A DNA stretch of 33,401 bases from Marmoricola sp. Its GTDB lineage: Bacteria > Actinomycetota > Actinomycetes > Propionibacteriales > Nocardioidaceae. The notes under the pieces are model-generated. The model worked only from the letters and a program-made list of their open reading frames with translations, was not told the DNA's origin and made no database searches. Both the position numbers and the translations under genes were made by a program. Shown in pieces: positions 16,392-24,232 of the stretch. The stretch spans positions 1 to 33,401 of the forward strand of contig JAOPXD010000128.1 in NCBI GenBank assembly GCA_025965315.1. Direction: 5' to 3'. Position 1 is the stretch's first letter. Each line of letters begins with the position of its first letter.

Positions 16392-16406
16392 TTGAACTTT
16401 GTTCAA
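16392..16406. promoter_or_regulatory. perfect palindromic operator between divergent genes
   Basis: TTGAAC-TTT-GTTCAA is a perfect 6-bp inverted repeat with a three-base centre. It sits just before the AAGGAG ribosome-binding site of the monooxygenase and near both -10 candidates. It has the shape of a TetR- or MarR-family operator. No regulator gene is adjacent, so which protein binds is unknown. Confidence 0.55.
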
Positions 16407-16420
16407 GAAGGAGTACGGAC

Positions 16421-17917
16421 ATGACCGACCACGACGTGATCATCATCGGCGCAGGCTTCGGCGGCATGGGCGCGGCGATCACCCTGCGCAAGCTCGGTTA
16501 CGAGGACCTGCTGATCGTCGAGCGCGAGGACGACCTCGGCGGCACCTGGCACGTGAACCACTACCCCGGTCTCGCCGTCGACATCGCCAGCGTCACCTAC
16601 TCCTACTCGTTCGAGCCCAACCCCTACTGGAAGAACTGGTTCGCCCGCGGCTCCGAGCTCAAGCAGTACGCCGAGCACGTCGCCGAGAAGTACGACCTGC
16701 GCCGGCACATGGTGTTCGGGGTCAGCGCCGAAGGGGCCCGGTGGGACGACGACGAGCAGCACTGGGTGGTCACCACTTCGCTGGTCGCCGGCACGGGCAC
16801 CACGACGGTGCGGACCGCCCGGTACCTGATGACCGCGACCGGATTCCTGTCCCAGCCGAAGCTCCCGGACATCGAGGGCGTCGACGACTTCGCCGGCACC
16901 GTGATCCACACCGCCAAGTGGGACGACTCGGTCGACCTCGGCGGCAAGCGGATCGCCGTGATCGGCACCGGCGCGACGGCGGTCCAGCTGATCCCGCAGA
17001 TCGCGAAGCACGCCGCGGCGCTGACCGTCTTCCAGCGCACCCCGATCTGGGTCACCCCGAAGAACGACTTCAAGATCCCCAGGCCGGTGCAGACCCTGTT
17101 CGCCACCCAGCCGTGGACCCAGCGGGCCGCGCGCGCCGTGAACGGCGCCTGGCTCGAAGGAATGATGGTCACCGCCGTCCTGCACTACAAGCAGGCGAAG
17201 TTCCTCAACAACGGTGCCGCCGCCCTCGCCAAGGCGCACCTGCGCCGCCAGGTCACCGATCCCGAGACCCGCCGCAAGCTCACCCCGGACTACAGCTTCG
17301 GGTGCAAGCGGCCGACGTTCTCGAACAACTACTACCCGACCTTCAACGAGGACCACGTCACGTTGGAGACCACCCCGATCGCGAAGATCACGGCGACCGA
17401 CATCGTCACCGCCGACGGCACCTCGACGCCGATCGACGTGCTGGTGCTGGCCACCGGCTTCAACCTCTGGGACTCCAACTTCCCGGCCTTCGAGATCATC
17501 GGCCGCGAGGGTCGCAACCTCGGCAAGTCCTGGCGGCAGAGCGGCTACCACGCGTTCGAGGGCGTCACCGTGCCCGGCTTCCCGAACTTCATCAGCCTGA
17601 ACTCGCCGTACTCGTACTCGGGCCTGAGCTACTTCATGACCATCGAGGTGCAGATGCGGCACCTGGAGCGGGTCTTCGGTGCGTTGCGCGACCAGGACGC
17701 CTCTACGTTCGAGGTCACGCCGCAGGCCGACGCCGAGTTCCTCGAGCAGATGCTGGAACGGATGGACGACACCGTCTTCGCCCAGGGATCCTGCGGCACG
17801 GCGCGCAGCTACTACTACACGAACGAGGGCGACGCGGTGCTGCTGCGCCCGACCTCGTCCGGCAGCGCCCGCAAGGCCGTCGAGTCGTTCCCCCTGGAGG
17901 ACTACACCTTCAGCTGA
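16421..17917 (+). CDS. FAD/NADPH flavin-containing monooxygenase (Baeyer-Villiger type)
   Basis: This 498-aa enzyme oxidises an organic substrate with O2 and NADPH. It has the FAD Rossmann motif IIIGAGFGGMGAA (about residues 7-19), GGTWHVNHYPG, the Baeyer-Villiger fingerprint FAGTVIHTAKWD (157-168), and the NADPH Rossmann motif VIGTGATAVQL (180-190). LVLATGFN marks the later ATG-type motif. A ketone or an aromatic aldehyde would be a usual substrate, but the natural one is not clear. AAGGAG lies eight bases before the ATG, and the promoter region includes the palindrome at 16392-16406. It converges with the antiporter gene through a hairpin that includes both stop codons. Confidence 0.92.
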   Translation: MTDHDVIIIGAGFGGMGAAITLRKLGYEDLLIVEREDDLGGTWHVNHYPGLAVDIASVTYSYSFEPNPYWKNWFARGSELKQYAEHVAEKYDLRRHMVFGVSAEGARWDDDEQHWVVTTSLVAGTGTTTVRTARYLMTATGFLSQPKLPDIEGVDDFAGTVIHTAKWDDSVDLGGKRIAVIGTGATAVQLIPQIAKHAAALTVFQRTPIWVTPKNDFKIPRPVQTLFATQPWTQRAARAVNGAWLEGMMVTAVLHYKQAKFLNNGAAALAKAHLRRQVTDPETRRKLTPDYSFGCKRPTFSNNYYPTFNEDHVTLETTPIAKITATDIVTADGTSTPIDVLVLATGFNLWDSNFPAFEIIGREGRNLGKSWRQSGYHAFEGVTVPGFPNFISLNSPYSYSGLSYFMTIEVQMRHLERVFGALRDQDASTFEVTPQADAEFLEQMLERMDDTVFAQGSCGTARSYYYTNEGDAVLLRPTSSGSARKAVESFPLEDYTFS

Positions 17918-17947
17918 CCTGCCGAGTCGGGAGATCCGGCGGTCAGC
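17913..17947. terminator. bidirectional hairpin between convergent genes
   Basis: GCTGACC (17913-17919) pairs with GGTCAGC (17941-17947), and the inner GCCG (17921-17924) pairs with CGGC (17937-17940) with one bulged T. The hairpin includes both the monooxygenase stop codon and the antiporter stop codon. There is no T tract, which is common for actinobacterial terminators. Confidence 0.5.
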
Positions 17948-19793
17948 CGGTGAGCTCGTGGACGAAGCACCAGCGCCAGGTCTCGCCGGGTTCGGCGGAG
18001 CGCATCACCTCGTGGCCCTCGGTGTGGAAGTGCACGGTGGCGTGCATCTGCGGTGACGAGTCGCAGCAGGCGACGTGCCCGCAGACCAGACACATCCGCA
18101 GGTGCACCCAGGCCGTCCCCTCGCGCAGGCAGTCACCGCACTCGCCCGGGGTGTCCGGTACGACGGGCGGGCGCGGCAGGCGCAGGTCGTCGCAGTCGCC
18201 CTCGAAGGCGATCGGAGTGCCCGCGCGGACCCGTTCGCGCTCCCTCTCGCTGTGGTCGAGCATCGACTCCTCGACGTCGAGCATGGCCAGTACCTCCTCG
18301 ACGACCTCGTGGGCCACCGTTCCGGTGGACCTGATCTCCAGTACCCGTTTCCGCTCCGCTTCGATCATCACCTGCCGTCGGCGCGCGTAGATCTCGCTCG
18401 GTGTCTCGGCCTCGGCGGCACCGACGCGCTCCCACGCGGCGTAGTCGCGCCGGCGTACCCGGTCCCGGATCGTCTCGCTGACGTCGTGCGGGTCGTCCTC
18501 CTCCATGCAGTCGAGCTCGGCGAGACCGGCCTGCGACGCCTGGTGCAGCAGGTTCGCCCGGGCCAGCGCGTCGGCCGTCGGGTCCGGGGAAGGCACCTTG
18601 AGCCGTCGGGCCAGCCACGGCAACGACGTCCCCTGCAGGAACAGCGTCCCGGCGGTGACCGTGAATGCGATCAGCAGCAGCACCTCGCGGTGCGGCATCG
18701 AGGTCGGGATGATGAAGGCCGCAGCGAGGGTCACGACACCGCGCATGCCGGCCCAGCCGAGCAGCAGCGTGTAGGTCCACGGCGGCTTCTGACCGGTCTG
18801 GCCGTCGGGCCCGGGGCGGACGATCAGGTACCGGGCGACGAAGACCCACCCGATCCGAAGCACGATCACCGAGACCAGCGTCAGCGCGCAGATGATCGCG
18901 ATCCGGGCGGTGCCGAGGCTGTCGTGGCCCGCTGCGACGATGATCGAGCGCGCCTGCAGCCCGATCAGCAGGAAGACCGAGCTCTCCAGCAGGAACGCGA
19001 TGCTGCTCCAGTTCATCCGCTCCGCGATCCGTGACTGCGCGGTCTGCAGGATCGGCGACTTGTGGCCCAGCAGCAGGCCGGCGACCACGACCGACAGGAC
19101 GCCGGAGGCATGGATCTCCTCGGCCGAGATGTACGCCGCGAAGGGCGTCACGAACGAGAGCCCGCTGTCGAAGACCGGGTCCACCACGTGCTTGCGGATG
19201 AACCCGATCCCGAAGAAGAACGCCAGCCCGATCAAGATCCCGCCGCCGGCGGCCAGCGCGAAGTCGCGGGCGACCAGGTACCAGACGACGGTGGCGCCGA
19301 GTGCGGTGTTCAGGGCGACCAGTGCGGTCGCGTCGTTGAGCAGCGACTCCCCCTCGAGGATCGTGACGACCCGGCGAGGCAGCCCGATCCGGCGACCGAT
19401 CGCCGTCGCTGCGATCGCGTCCGGCGGCGCCACCACGGCACCGATCGCGAACGCGCCCTTCCAGCCGACCCCGGGCAGCAGCGCGTGCACGAGCAGCGCG
19501 ATACCGGCGGTCGTGAAGGCGACCAGCCCGACCGAGAGCAGCAGGATCGAGCGCCGGTTGGCATTGAAGTCGACCAGCGACGTCTGCAGGGACGCGGCGT
19601 ACAGGAGCGGTGGCAGCAGTCCGAGCAGGACCACGTCGGGACGCAGCTGCACGTCCGGGACGAACGGCAGGTAGGCGCCGACGATCCCGACGACGATCAG
19701 CACCAGGGGCGAGGACAGGTCGAAGCGCCGGCAGACGGCCGTGGTCGCCAGGACAGCAGCCACGATCGCGACGAGGGTGACGACGAGGTGCAT
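17943..19793 (-). CDS. CPA1 Na+/H+ antiporter fused to a UBP-type zinc finger
   Basis: This 616-aa protein has a roughly 400-aa CPA1 (NhaP/SLC9-type) antiporter domain with 11-13 hydrophobic segments. The ion-binding signature is AVVAPPDAIAATAIG (about 119-133, Asp125) and LEGESLLNDATALVAL (about 146-161, Asn153-Asp154). A cytoplasmic helical region (about 410-545, rich in Arg/Glu) follows. The last 66 residues are a UBP-type zinc finger: CGDC, CLVCGHVACC, then His-rich MHATVHFHTEGHEV and a WRWCFVHEL end. It starts eight bases after menD at an ATG preceded by GATAAT and no ribosome-binding site. It exchanges Na+ or K+ for protons, by family knowledge; the finger's role is unknown. Confidence 0.9.
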   Translation of the reverse strand: MHLVVTLVAIVAAVLATTAVCRRFDLSSPLVLIVVGIVGAYLPFVPDVQLRPDVVLLGLLPPLLYAASLQTSLVDFNANRRSILLLSVGLVAFTTAGIALLVHALLPGVGWKGAFAIGAVVAPPDAIAATAIGRRIGLPRRVVTILEGESLLNDATALVALNTALGATVVWYLVARDFALAAGGGILIGLAFFFGIGFIRKHVVDPVFDSGLSFVTPFAAYISAEEIHASGVLSVVVAGLLLGHKSPILQTAQSRIAERMNWSSIAFLLESSVFLLIGLQARSIIVAAGHDSLGTARIAIICALTLVSVIVLRIGWVFVARYLIVRPGPDGQTGQKPPWTYTLLLGWAGMRGVVTLAAAFIIPTSMPHREVLLLIAFTVTAGTLFLQGTSLPWLARRLKVPSPDPTADALARANLLHQASQAGLAELDCMEEDDPHDVSETIRDRVRRRDYAAWERVGAAEAETPSEIYARRRQVMIEAERKRVLEIRSTGTVAHEVVEEVLAMLDVEESMLDHSERERERVRAGTPIAFEGDCDDLRLPRPPVVPDTPGECGDCLREGTAWVHLRMCLVCGHVACCDSSPQMHATVHFHTEGHEVMRSAEPGETWRWCFVHELTG

Positions 19794-19800
19794 GGGGACG

Positions 19801-19806
19801 ATTATC
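19801..19806 (-). promoter_or_regulatory. leaderless -10 element for the antiporter
   Basis: GATAAT on the minus strand overlaps the menD stop codon and ends seven bases before the antiporter ATG. It matches the xANNNT core, and no ribosome-binding site is present, so the antiporter may be transcribed from its own leaderless promoter. Confidence 0.4.
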
Positions 19807-21388
19807 CGGCCAGGGCGCGGATGCGCCTATCGAGCTCGCGGCGGTTGTCCCGCCGCAGCGGCACCTCGATGACCTCGATGCCGCCGTTGGGGTTGGCCAG
19901 CGCGTGCGCGAGCTCGGAGCGGTCGGAGACCCGCCAGTGCGGGATCCGCAGCCCCGTGCACAACGACGCGAGGTCGGCGCCGTGCGCGGTTCCGAACACC
20001 TTCTCGAACCGGTCGGCATACGCCGGGCCACCCTGTTCGAGGGTCGCGAAGATCGAGCCGCCGTCGTCGTTGGCGACCACGATCGTCAGGTCGGGACGGG
20101 TTTCCGCCGGCCCGATCACCAGCGCGGTGAGGTCGTGCAGGAAGGTGACGTCACCGACGTACAGGAGGGCGCGGGAGGTGTGCGGTCGACCCACCACGGC
20201 GCCGATCGCGGTCGACAGGGTGCCGTCGATGCCGGCCAGGCCGCGGTTCGCGATGATCAGCCGGCGCTCGCCGACCGGGTAGGCGCCGGCCATCAGGTCC
20301 AGGTCGCGGATCGGGTTGCTGGCCCCGACGTGCAGCAGCCCCTCGGCCGGTACGGCGCGGTGCACCTCGACGGCGACCTCGTACGGCGTGAGCTCGGGCT
20401 CGGCGGCCACGCAGGCATCGATCCGGGCCGACAGGTCCGCGTCGGCGCTGCGCCACTCGTCGAGCCACCCGTCGTCCGCAGCGGCGTGCACCTCGAACGG
20501 GCCGTCGTACTCGACCGAGACCGGGTGCGGCCGGTCCGCCCAGACGCCGCGGGCCCGACGGGACACGACCTCGATGCCCTCGCGGGCGAGGAGCTGCTGG
20601 ACCGGTCGCGAGAGCGTGGGCGCACCGGTGACCACGACGCGCTCGATCCGCTGGCCCAGGTCGGTCCCGAGCAGCAGCCGGTAGCTGCGGATCACGTTCG
20701 GGCCGTTGCGGGCGCCGCTGGTCGGTTCGGCGAGCAGCGGCCAGCCGGCAGCCTCGGCCAGGACCCGCGGCCCGGGCCCGGAGTCGTCGCCGGCGACGAC
20801 CACCGTCGCCGGGCCCTGCTCCAGCGGGTACGGCGTCCCGCGCACCCAGGGCTCGCGCTCGGGCGCGGTGGCAGCAGGAACAAAAGCGTCGTCGGGCAGC
20901 AACGGTTCGTCGAACTGGACGTTGAGGTGCACCGGGCCGGTGCCGAGGCCGACGAGTCCGAAGTGCAGGTCACCGACCTCGCGGACATCGGCCGAGGACA
21001 CGACCGCGCCGACGAAGAGTCCGACCTGGTCAGTGGTCTGGTTGGCCATCGTGCCGCGTAGCCGGGCCGGTCGGTCCGCGGTGATCGCGACCAACGGGAT
21101 CCCGGCGTGGGCTGCCTCCAGCACCGCCGGGTGCAGGTTCGCAGCGGCGGTTCCCGAGGTGGTGACGATCGCGACCGGGACCCGGGACGTCTTCGCGATC
21201 CCCAGCGCCAGGAAGGCACCGGTGCGCTCGTCGATCCGGGTGTGCACGGTGATCGCGCCCGCGGTCGCGGCGTCGGCCAGGGCAAGCAGCAGCGGCGCGT
21301 TCCGCGATCCCGGCGCCACCACGACCTGGCGGGTGCCGCGGGCGATCAGCGCCTCGACGACGGCGCGGGCGAGCTCGGTGGACGTCAC
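19802..21388 (-). CDS. menD: SEPHCHC synthase (MenD)
   Basis: This thiamine-diphosphate enzyme joins isochorismate and alpha-ketoglutarate to make 2-succinyl-5-enolpyruvyl-6-hydroxy-3-cyclohexene-1-carboxylate, the second step of the pathway. The 528-aa protein opens with STELARAVVEAL and VVVAPGSRNAPLLLAL. It has the catalytic Glu in HTRIDERTGAFLALG and the ThDP-binding GDVTFLHDLTALV with VANDDGGSIF. The start is a GTG overlapping the menC stop (GTGA); the longer upstream frame is a shadow of menC. It is the third gene after menE and menC and supplies the MenC pathway through MenH, which is not in the window. Confidence 0.95.
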   Translation of the reverse strand: MTSTELARAVVEALIARGTRQVVVAPGSRNAPLLLALADAATAGAITVHTRIDERTGAFLALGIAKTSRVPVAIVTTSGTAAANLHPAVLEAAHAGIPLVAITADRPARLRGTMANQTTDQVGLFVGAVVSSADVREVGDLHFGLVGLGTGPVHLNVQFDEPLLPDDAFVPAATAPEREPWVRGTPYPLEQGPATVVVAGDDSGPGPRVLAEAAGWPLLAEPTSGARNGPNVIRSYRLLLGTDLGQRIERVVVTGAPTLSRPVQQLLAREGIEVVSRRARGVWADRPHPVSVEYDGPFEVHAAADDGWLDEWRSADADLSARIDACVAAEPELTPYEVAVEVHRAVPAEGLLHVGASNPIRDLDLMAGAYPVGERRLIIANRGLAGIDGTLSTAIGAVVGRPHTSRALLYVGDVTFLHDLTALVIGPAETRPDLTIVVANDDGGSIFATLEQGGPAYADRFEKVFGTAHGADLASLCTGLRIPHWRVSDRSELAHALANPNGGIEVIEVPLRRDNRRELDRRIRALAG

Positions 21389-22350
21389 GAGTGCAGATCC
21401 TGCCCGACTCCGCGGCCGAGCGCCTCGACCGCAGCGAGCCGAGCCGTCCAGTGCGCAGTGCGTTCCGGGTCCGCCTCCGGCAACGTCGTCCTCAGCTCGA
21501 GCGAACGGACCGGGAGGTGCCCGTCCACCGGGAGCAGCGGTTCGGTCGCGACGTCGGTGGTCAGCAGCTGCACCGTTGCCAGTCCGCAGGCGTGCTGGAG
21601 CTCGGGGAGAGCAGCCGCCAGCGCGATCCCGGCGGCGATCCCCACACTCGTCTCCAGAGCACTGCTGACCACCACCGGCAGACCGATGTCCTCGGCGATC
21701 CGCAGGCAGGCCCGCACTCCGCCGAGCGGCTGCACCTTCAGCACGGCGATGTCGGCGGCCTCCAGGTCGCGCACCCGGTACGGGTCCTCGGCACGACGGA
21801 TCGACTCGTCGGCGGCGATCAGGACGTTGACCTTGCGTCGTACCCGTGCGAGGTCCTCGACGGTCGGCGACGGCTGCTCGACGTACTCGAGTCCGGCGGC
21901 GGCCCGGTCCAGCACCGGGATCCGGGCGATCGCGTCCTCGGCCGACCAGCCGCCGTTCGCGTCGATCCGGATCAGTCCGTCCGGGCCGAGGGCGTCCCGG
22001 ACGGCCTCGAGCCGGGCGATGTCCGCAGCGAGGCCCTGGCCCGGCTCGGCGACCTTGACCTTCGCGGTCCGGCAGCCGTTCGAGGCGAGCACGATCGCCC
22101 GGGCACGCTCCGGGTCGCACGCAGGGACGGTGACGTTCACCGGGATGGAGCTGCGCAACGGCGCGGGCCAGCCCTCGTCGGCGGCCTCGCGGGCGGCCCG
22201 CAGCCACGGCTGTGCGGTCGGGTCGTCGTACTCGAGGAACGGGCTGAACTCGCCCCAGCCGGCGTCCCCGCGCAGCAGCATCCCCTCGCGGACGTCGATC
22301 CCGCGGAACCGGGTCGACAGCGGGATCGAGTAGACGAAGGCGTCAGGCAT
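21385..22350 (-). CDS. menC: o-Succinylbenzoate synthase (MenC)
   Basis: This enolase-superfamily enzyme dehydrates SHCHC to o-succinylbenzoate. At 321 aa it is a normal length. Motifs are KVKV (the catalytic Lys pair), IDANGGW (metal Asp), YVEQPSP (metal Glu), IAADES (metal Asp) and LKVQPLGGV with the second catalytic Lys. The ATG overlaps the menE end by eight bases, and the stop overlaps the menD GTG. It sits between menE and menD, consistent with a single menECD transcript. Confidence 0.94.
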   Translation of the reverse strand: MPDAFVYSIPLSTRFRGIDVREGMLLRGDAGWGEFSPFLEYDDPTAQPWLRAAREAADEGWPAPLRSSIPVNVTVPACDPERARAIVLASNGCRTAKVKVAEPGQGLAADIARLEAVRDALGPDGLIRIDANGGWSAEDAIARIPVLDRAAAGLEYVEQPSPTVEDLARVRRKVNVLIAADESIRRAEDPYRVRDLEAADIAVLKVQPLGGVRACLRIAEDIGLPVVVSSALETSVGIAAGIALAAALPELQHACGLATVQLLTTDVATEPLLPVDGHLPVRSLELRTTLPEADPERTAHWTARLAAVEALGRGVGQDLHS

Positions 22351-23314
22351 CTTCTGCCAGCTTCTTCAGGGCGATCCGGTCCGGCTTGCCGTTGGGCAGC
22401 AACGGGATGGCCTGCACGCTGATCACCTGGCGAGGAGCCCACGTGCGCGGTTCGACGAGGTCGCGCACCTCGTCGAGGCTCAGGGTGCGCTCGGCCGCGA
22501 TCACCAGCACCACCCGCTCACCCCACTCCTCGTCCGGTACGCCGACCACGGCCAGCTCGGTTCCGTACCGGACCGAGAGCATCCGGGCGACAGCCTGGGC
22601 CGGAACCTTCACGCCGCCGGTGTTGATCACGTCGTCGACGCGACCGTCGATCCAGAGCCGTCCGTCAGCGCCCAGGTGGCCGAGGTCGTGGGTGACCAGC
22701 CAGCCGTCGCGGAAGGCCTCGACGGTGCGCACGGGCTCACCTTCGTACCCGTCGAAGAGAACCGGACCACGCAGCAGCACCTGGCCGTCGTCGTCGATCC
22801 GAACCTCGACCCCGTCGAGCGGCACCCCGTCGTACACGCAGCCGCCGCAGGTCTCGCTCATCCCGTAGGTCTGCACGATCCGGATGCCCATCGACTCCGC
22901 TTCGGCACGCACCTCCGGCGCGAGCGGGCCGCCACCGACGAGGACCGCGGAGTAGTCGGACAGCTCCTTGGCGTCGAACCCGTTCCCGAGCTGTCGGAAC
23001 AGCTGGGTCGGTACCAGCGACAGGTAGGACCGGTCCAGGTCCTCGCCGGCGCGGACGGTCCGGAAGAGCACCTGCACCCCGGCGACGTACGTCGGCGGAA
23101 GGTTCAGCTCCCACCGTCCCGGACCGCCGAGGCGGGCATGGGTCGCGTCGGCGGACGCACGCAGCGCGTCGCGGGACAGCATCACCCGCTTCGGTACGCC
23201 GGTCGAGCCCGACGTCTCGATGACCAGCGGCTGCGGATCCTGCGCCGCATCCCACTCGCGGAGCAGCGCGAGGATCCCGGCGGCATCGCCGGACACGGGC
23301 CACAAGCTGCTCAT
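22343..23314 (-). CDS. menE: o-Succinylbenzoate-CoA ligase (MenE)
   Basis: This acyl-adenylate-forming enzyme activates o-succinylbenzoate to its CoA thioester, the substrate for MenB. At 323 aa it is compact, typical of actinobacterial MenE and shorter than the 450-490 aa of many others. The AMP-binding motif is VIETSGSTGVPKRVML, and the QTYGMSET, WLVTHDLGHLG, GRVDDVINTGGVKV and PNGKPDR motifs give the ANL core. The catalytic Lys is in the last motif. It starts ATG six bases after a TAGCCT element, so it is probably leaderless, and it is divergent from menA across 42 bases. Confidence 0.94.
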   Translation of the reverse strand: MSSLWPVSGDAAGILALLREWDAAQDPQPLVIETSGSTGVPKRVMLSRDALRASADATHARLGGPGRWELNLPPTYVAGVQVLFRTVRAGEDLDRSYLSLVPTQLFRQLGNGFDAKELSDYSAVLVGGGPLAPEVRAEAESMGIRIVQTYGMSETCGGCVYDGVPLDGVEVRIDDDGQVLLRGPVLFDGYEGEPVRTVEAFRDGWLVTHDLGHLGADGRLWIDGRVDDVINTGGVKVPAQAVARMLSVRYGTELAVVGVPDEEWGERVVLVIAAERTLSLDEVRDLVEPRTWAPRQVISVQAIPLLPNGKPDRIALKKLAEDA

Positions 23315-23320
23315 CCCACG

Positions 23321-23326
23321 AGGCTA
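23321..23326 (-). promoter_or_regulatory. leaderless -10 element for menE
   Basis: TAGCCT on the minus strand ends six bases before the menE ATG, with no ribosome-binding site. The plus-strand menA start is preceded by CAGAAT seven bases away, a weaker match, so the divergent pair may share this 42-base promoter region. Confidence 0.5.
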
Positions 23327-23356
23327 CTGATCGGGCGGCCTGACAGAATCCCCGGC

Positions 23357-24232
23357 ATGGCCACAGCAGCGCAATGGATCGAAGGCGCACGTCCCCGCAC
23401 CCTCCCGGCTGCCGTCGCGCCGGTGCTGGCCGGCAGCGGGGTGGCGCTGTACGAGTACGGGTTCTGCTGGTGGCGGGCGGTGCTCGCGCTGCTGGTGTCG
23501 CTCTTGCTCCAGGTCGGCGTCAACTACGCCAACGACTACTCCGACGGGATCCGCGGGACCGATGACAACCGGGTCGGTCCGCTGCGCCTGGTCGGATCCG
23601 GCCTCGCACGCCCGGACGCGGTGAAGGCAGCCGCGTTCGCCGCCTTCGGCGCGGCGGCCGTGTTCGGGCTCGCGCTGGCGATCAGTACGTCGTGGTGGCT
23701 GGTCCTGGTCGGCGCGTTGAGCATCCTGGCTGCCTGGTACTACACCGGTGGCAAGAAGCCGTACGGGTACCTGGGCCTGGGTGAGGTGATGGTGTTCGTG
23801 TTCTTCGGGCTGGTCGCGGTGCTCGGCACCGTCTACGTCCAGCTCGAGGACCTGCCGGGCTACTCCTGGCTGGTTGCCGTCGGCATCGGTGCGCTCGCGT
23901 GCGCGATCCTGGTCGCCAACAACCTCCGCGACATCCCTACCGATATCGGGGCCGGCAAGCGCACGCTCGCGGTGAAGCTCGGGGATCGCGGCACCCGACG
24001 CCTCTTCGCCATCCTGGTCGTCCTGGCAGCGGTCATGATTGCGCGGATCGCCATCGCCACCACCCCGTGGGCGTGCCTGGCCCTGGTCGCAGCTCTCCCG
24101 CTGGCGCGGGGAACCCGAACGGTCGTCGCCGGCGCGAAGGGTCCGGCACTGATCCCGGTCCTGCAGCTGACCGGCGTCGGTGAGCTGCTCTACGCGGTCG
24201 GTCTGTTCGCCGGCCTCTGGATCGGTCGCTAG
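23357..24232 (+). CDS. menA: 1,4-Dihydroxy-2-naphthoate polyprenyltransferase (MenA)
   Basis: This membrane prenyltransferase attaches the isoprenoid tail to 1,4-dihydroxy-2-naphthoate, giving demethylmenaquinone, which MenG then methylates. The 291-aa protein has eight or nine hydrophobic segments and two Asp-rich loops: [15 protein letters not shown] (about 55-69; Asn59, Asp60, Asp63) and [18 protein letters not shown]. The ATG reading [15 protein letters not shown] is the true start; the frame is open upstream over menE only as a shadow. The stop shares the bases CTAG with the convergent Cds1-like gene. Confidence 0.95.
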   Translation: MATAAQWIEGARPRTLPAAVAPVLAGSGVALYEYGFCWWRAVLALLVSLLLQVGVNYANDYSDGIRGTDDNRVGPLRLVGSGLARPDAVKAAAFAAFGAAAVFGLALAISTSWWLVLVGALSILAAWYYTGGKKPYGYLGLGEVMVFVFFGLVAVLGTVYVQLEDLPGYSWLVAVGIGALACAILVANNLRDIPTDIGAGKRTLAVKLGDRGTRRLFAILVVLAAVMIARIAIATTPWACLALVAALPLARGTRTVVAGAKGPALIPVLQLTGVGELLYAVGLFAGLWIGR

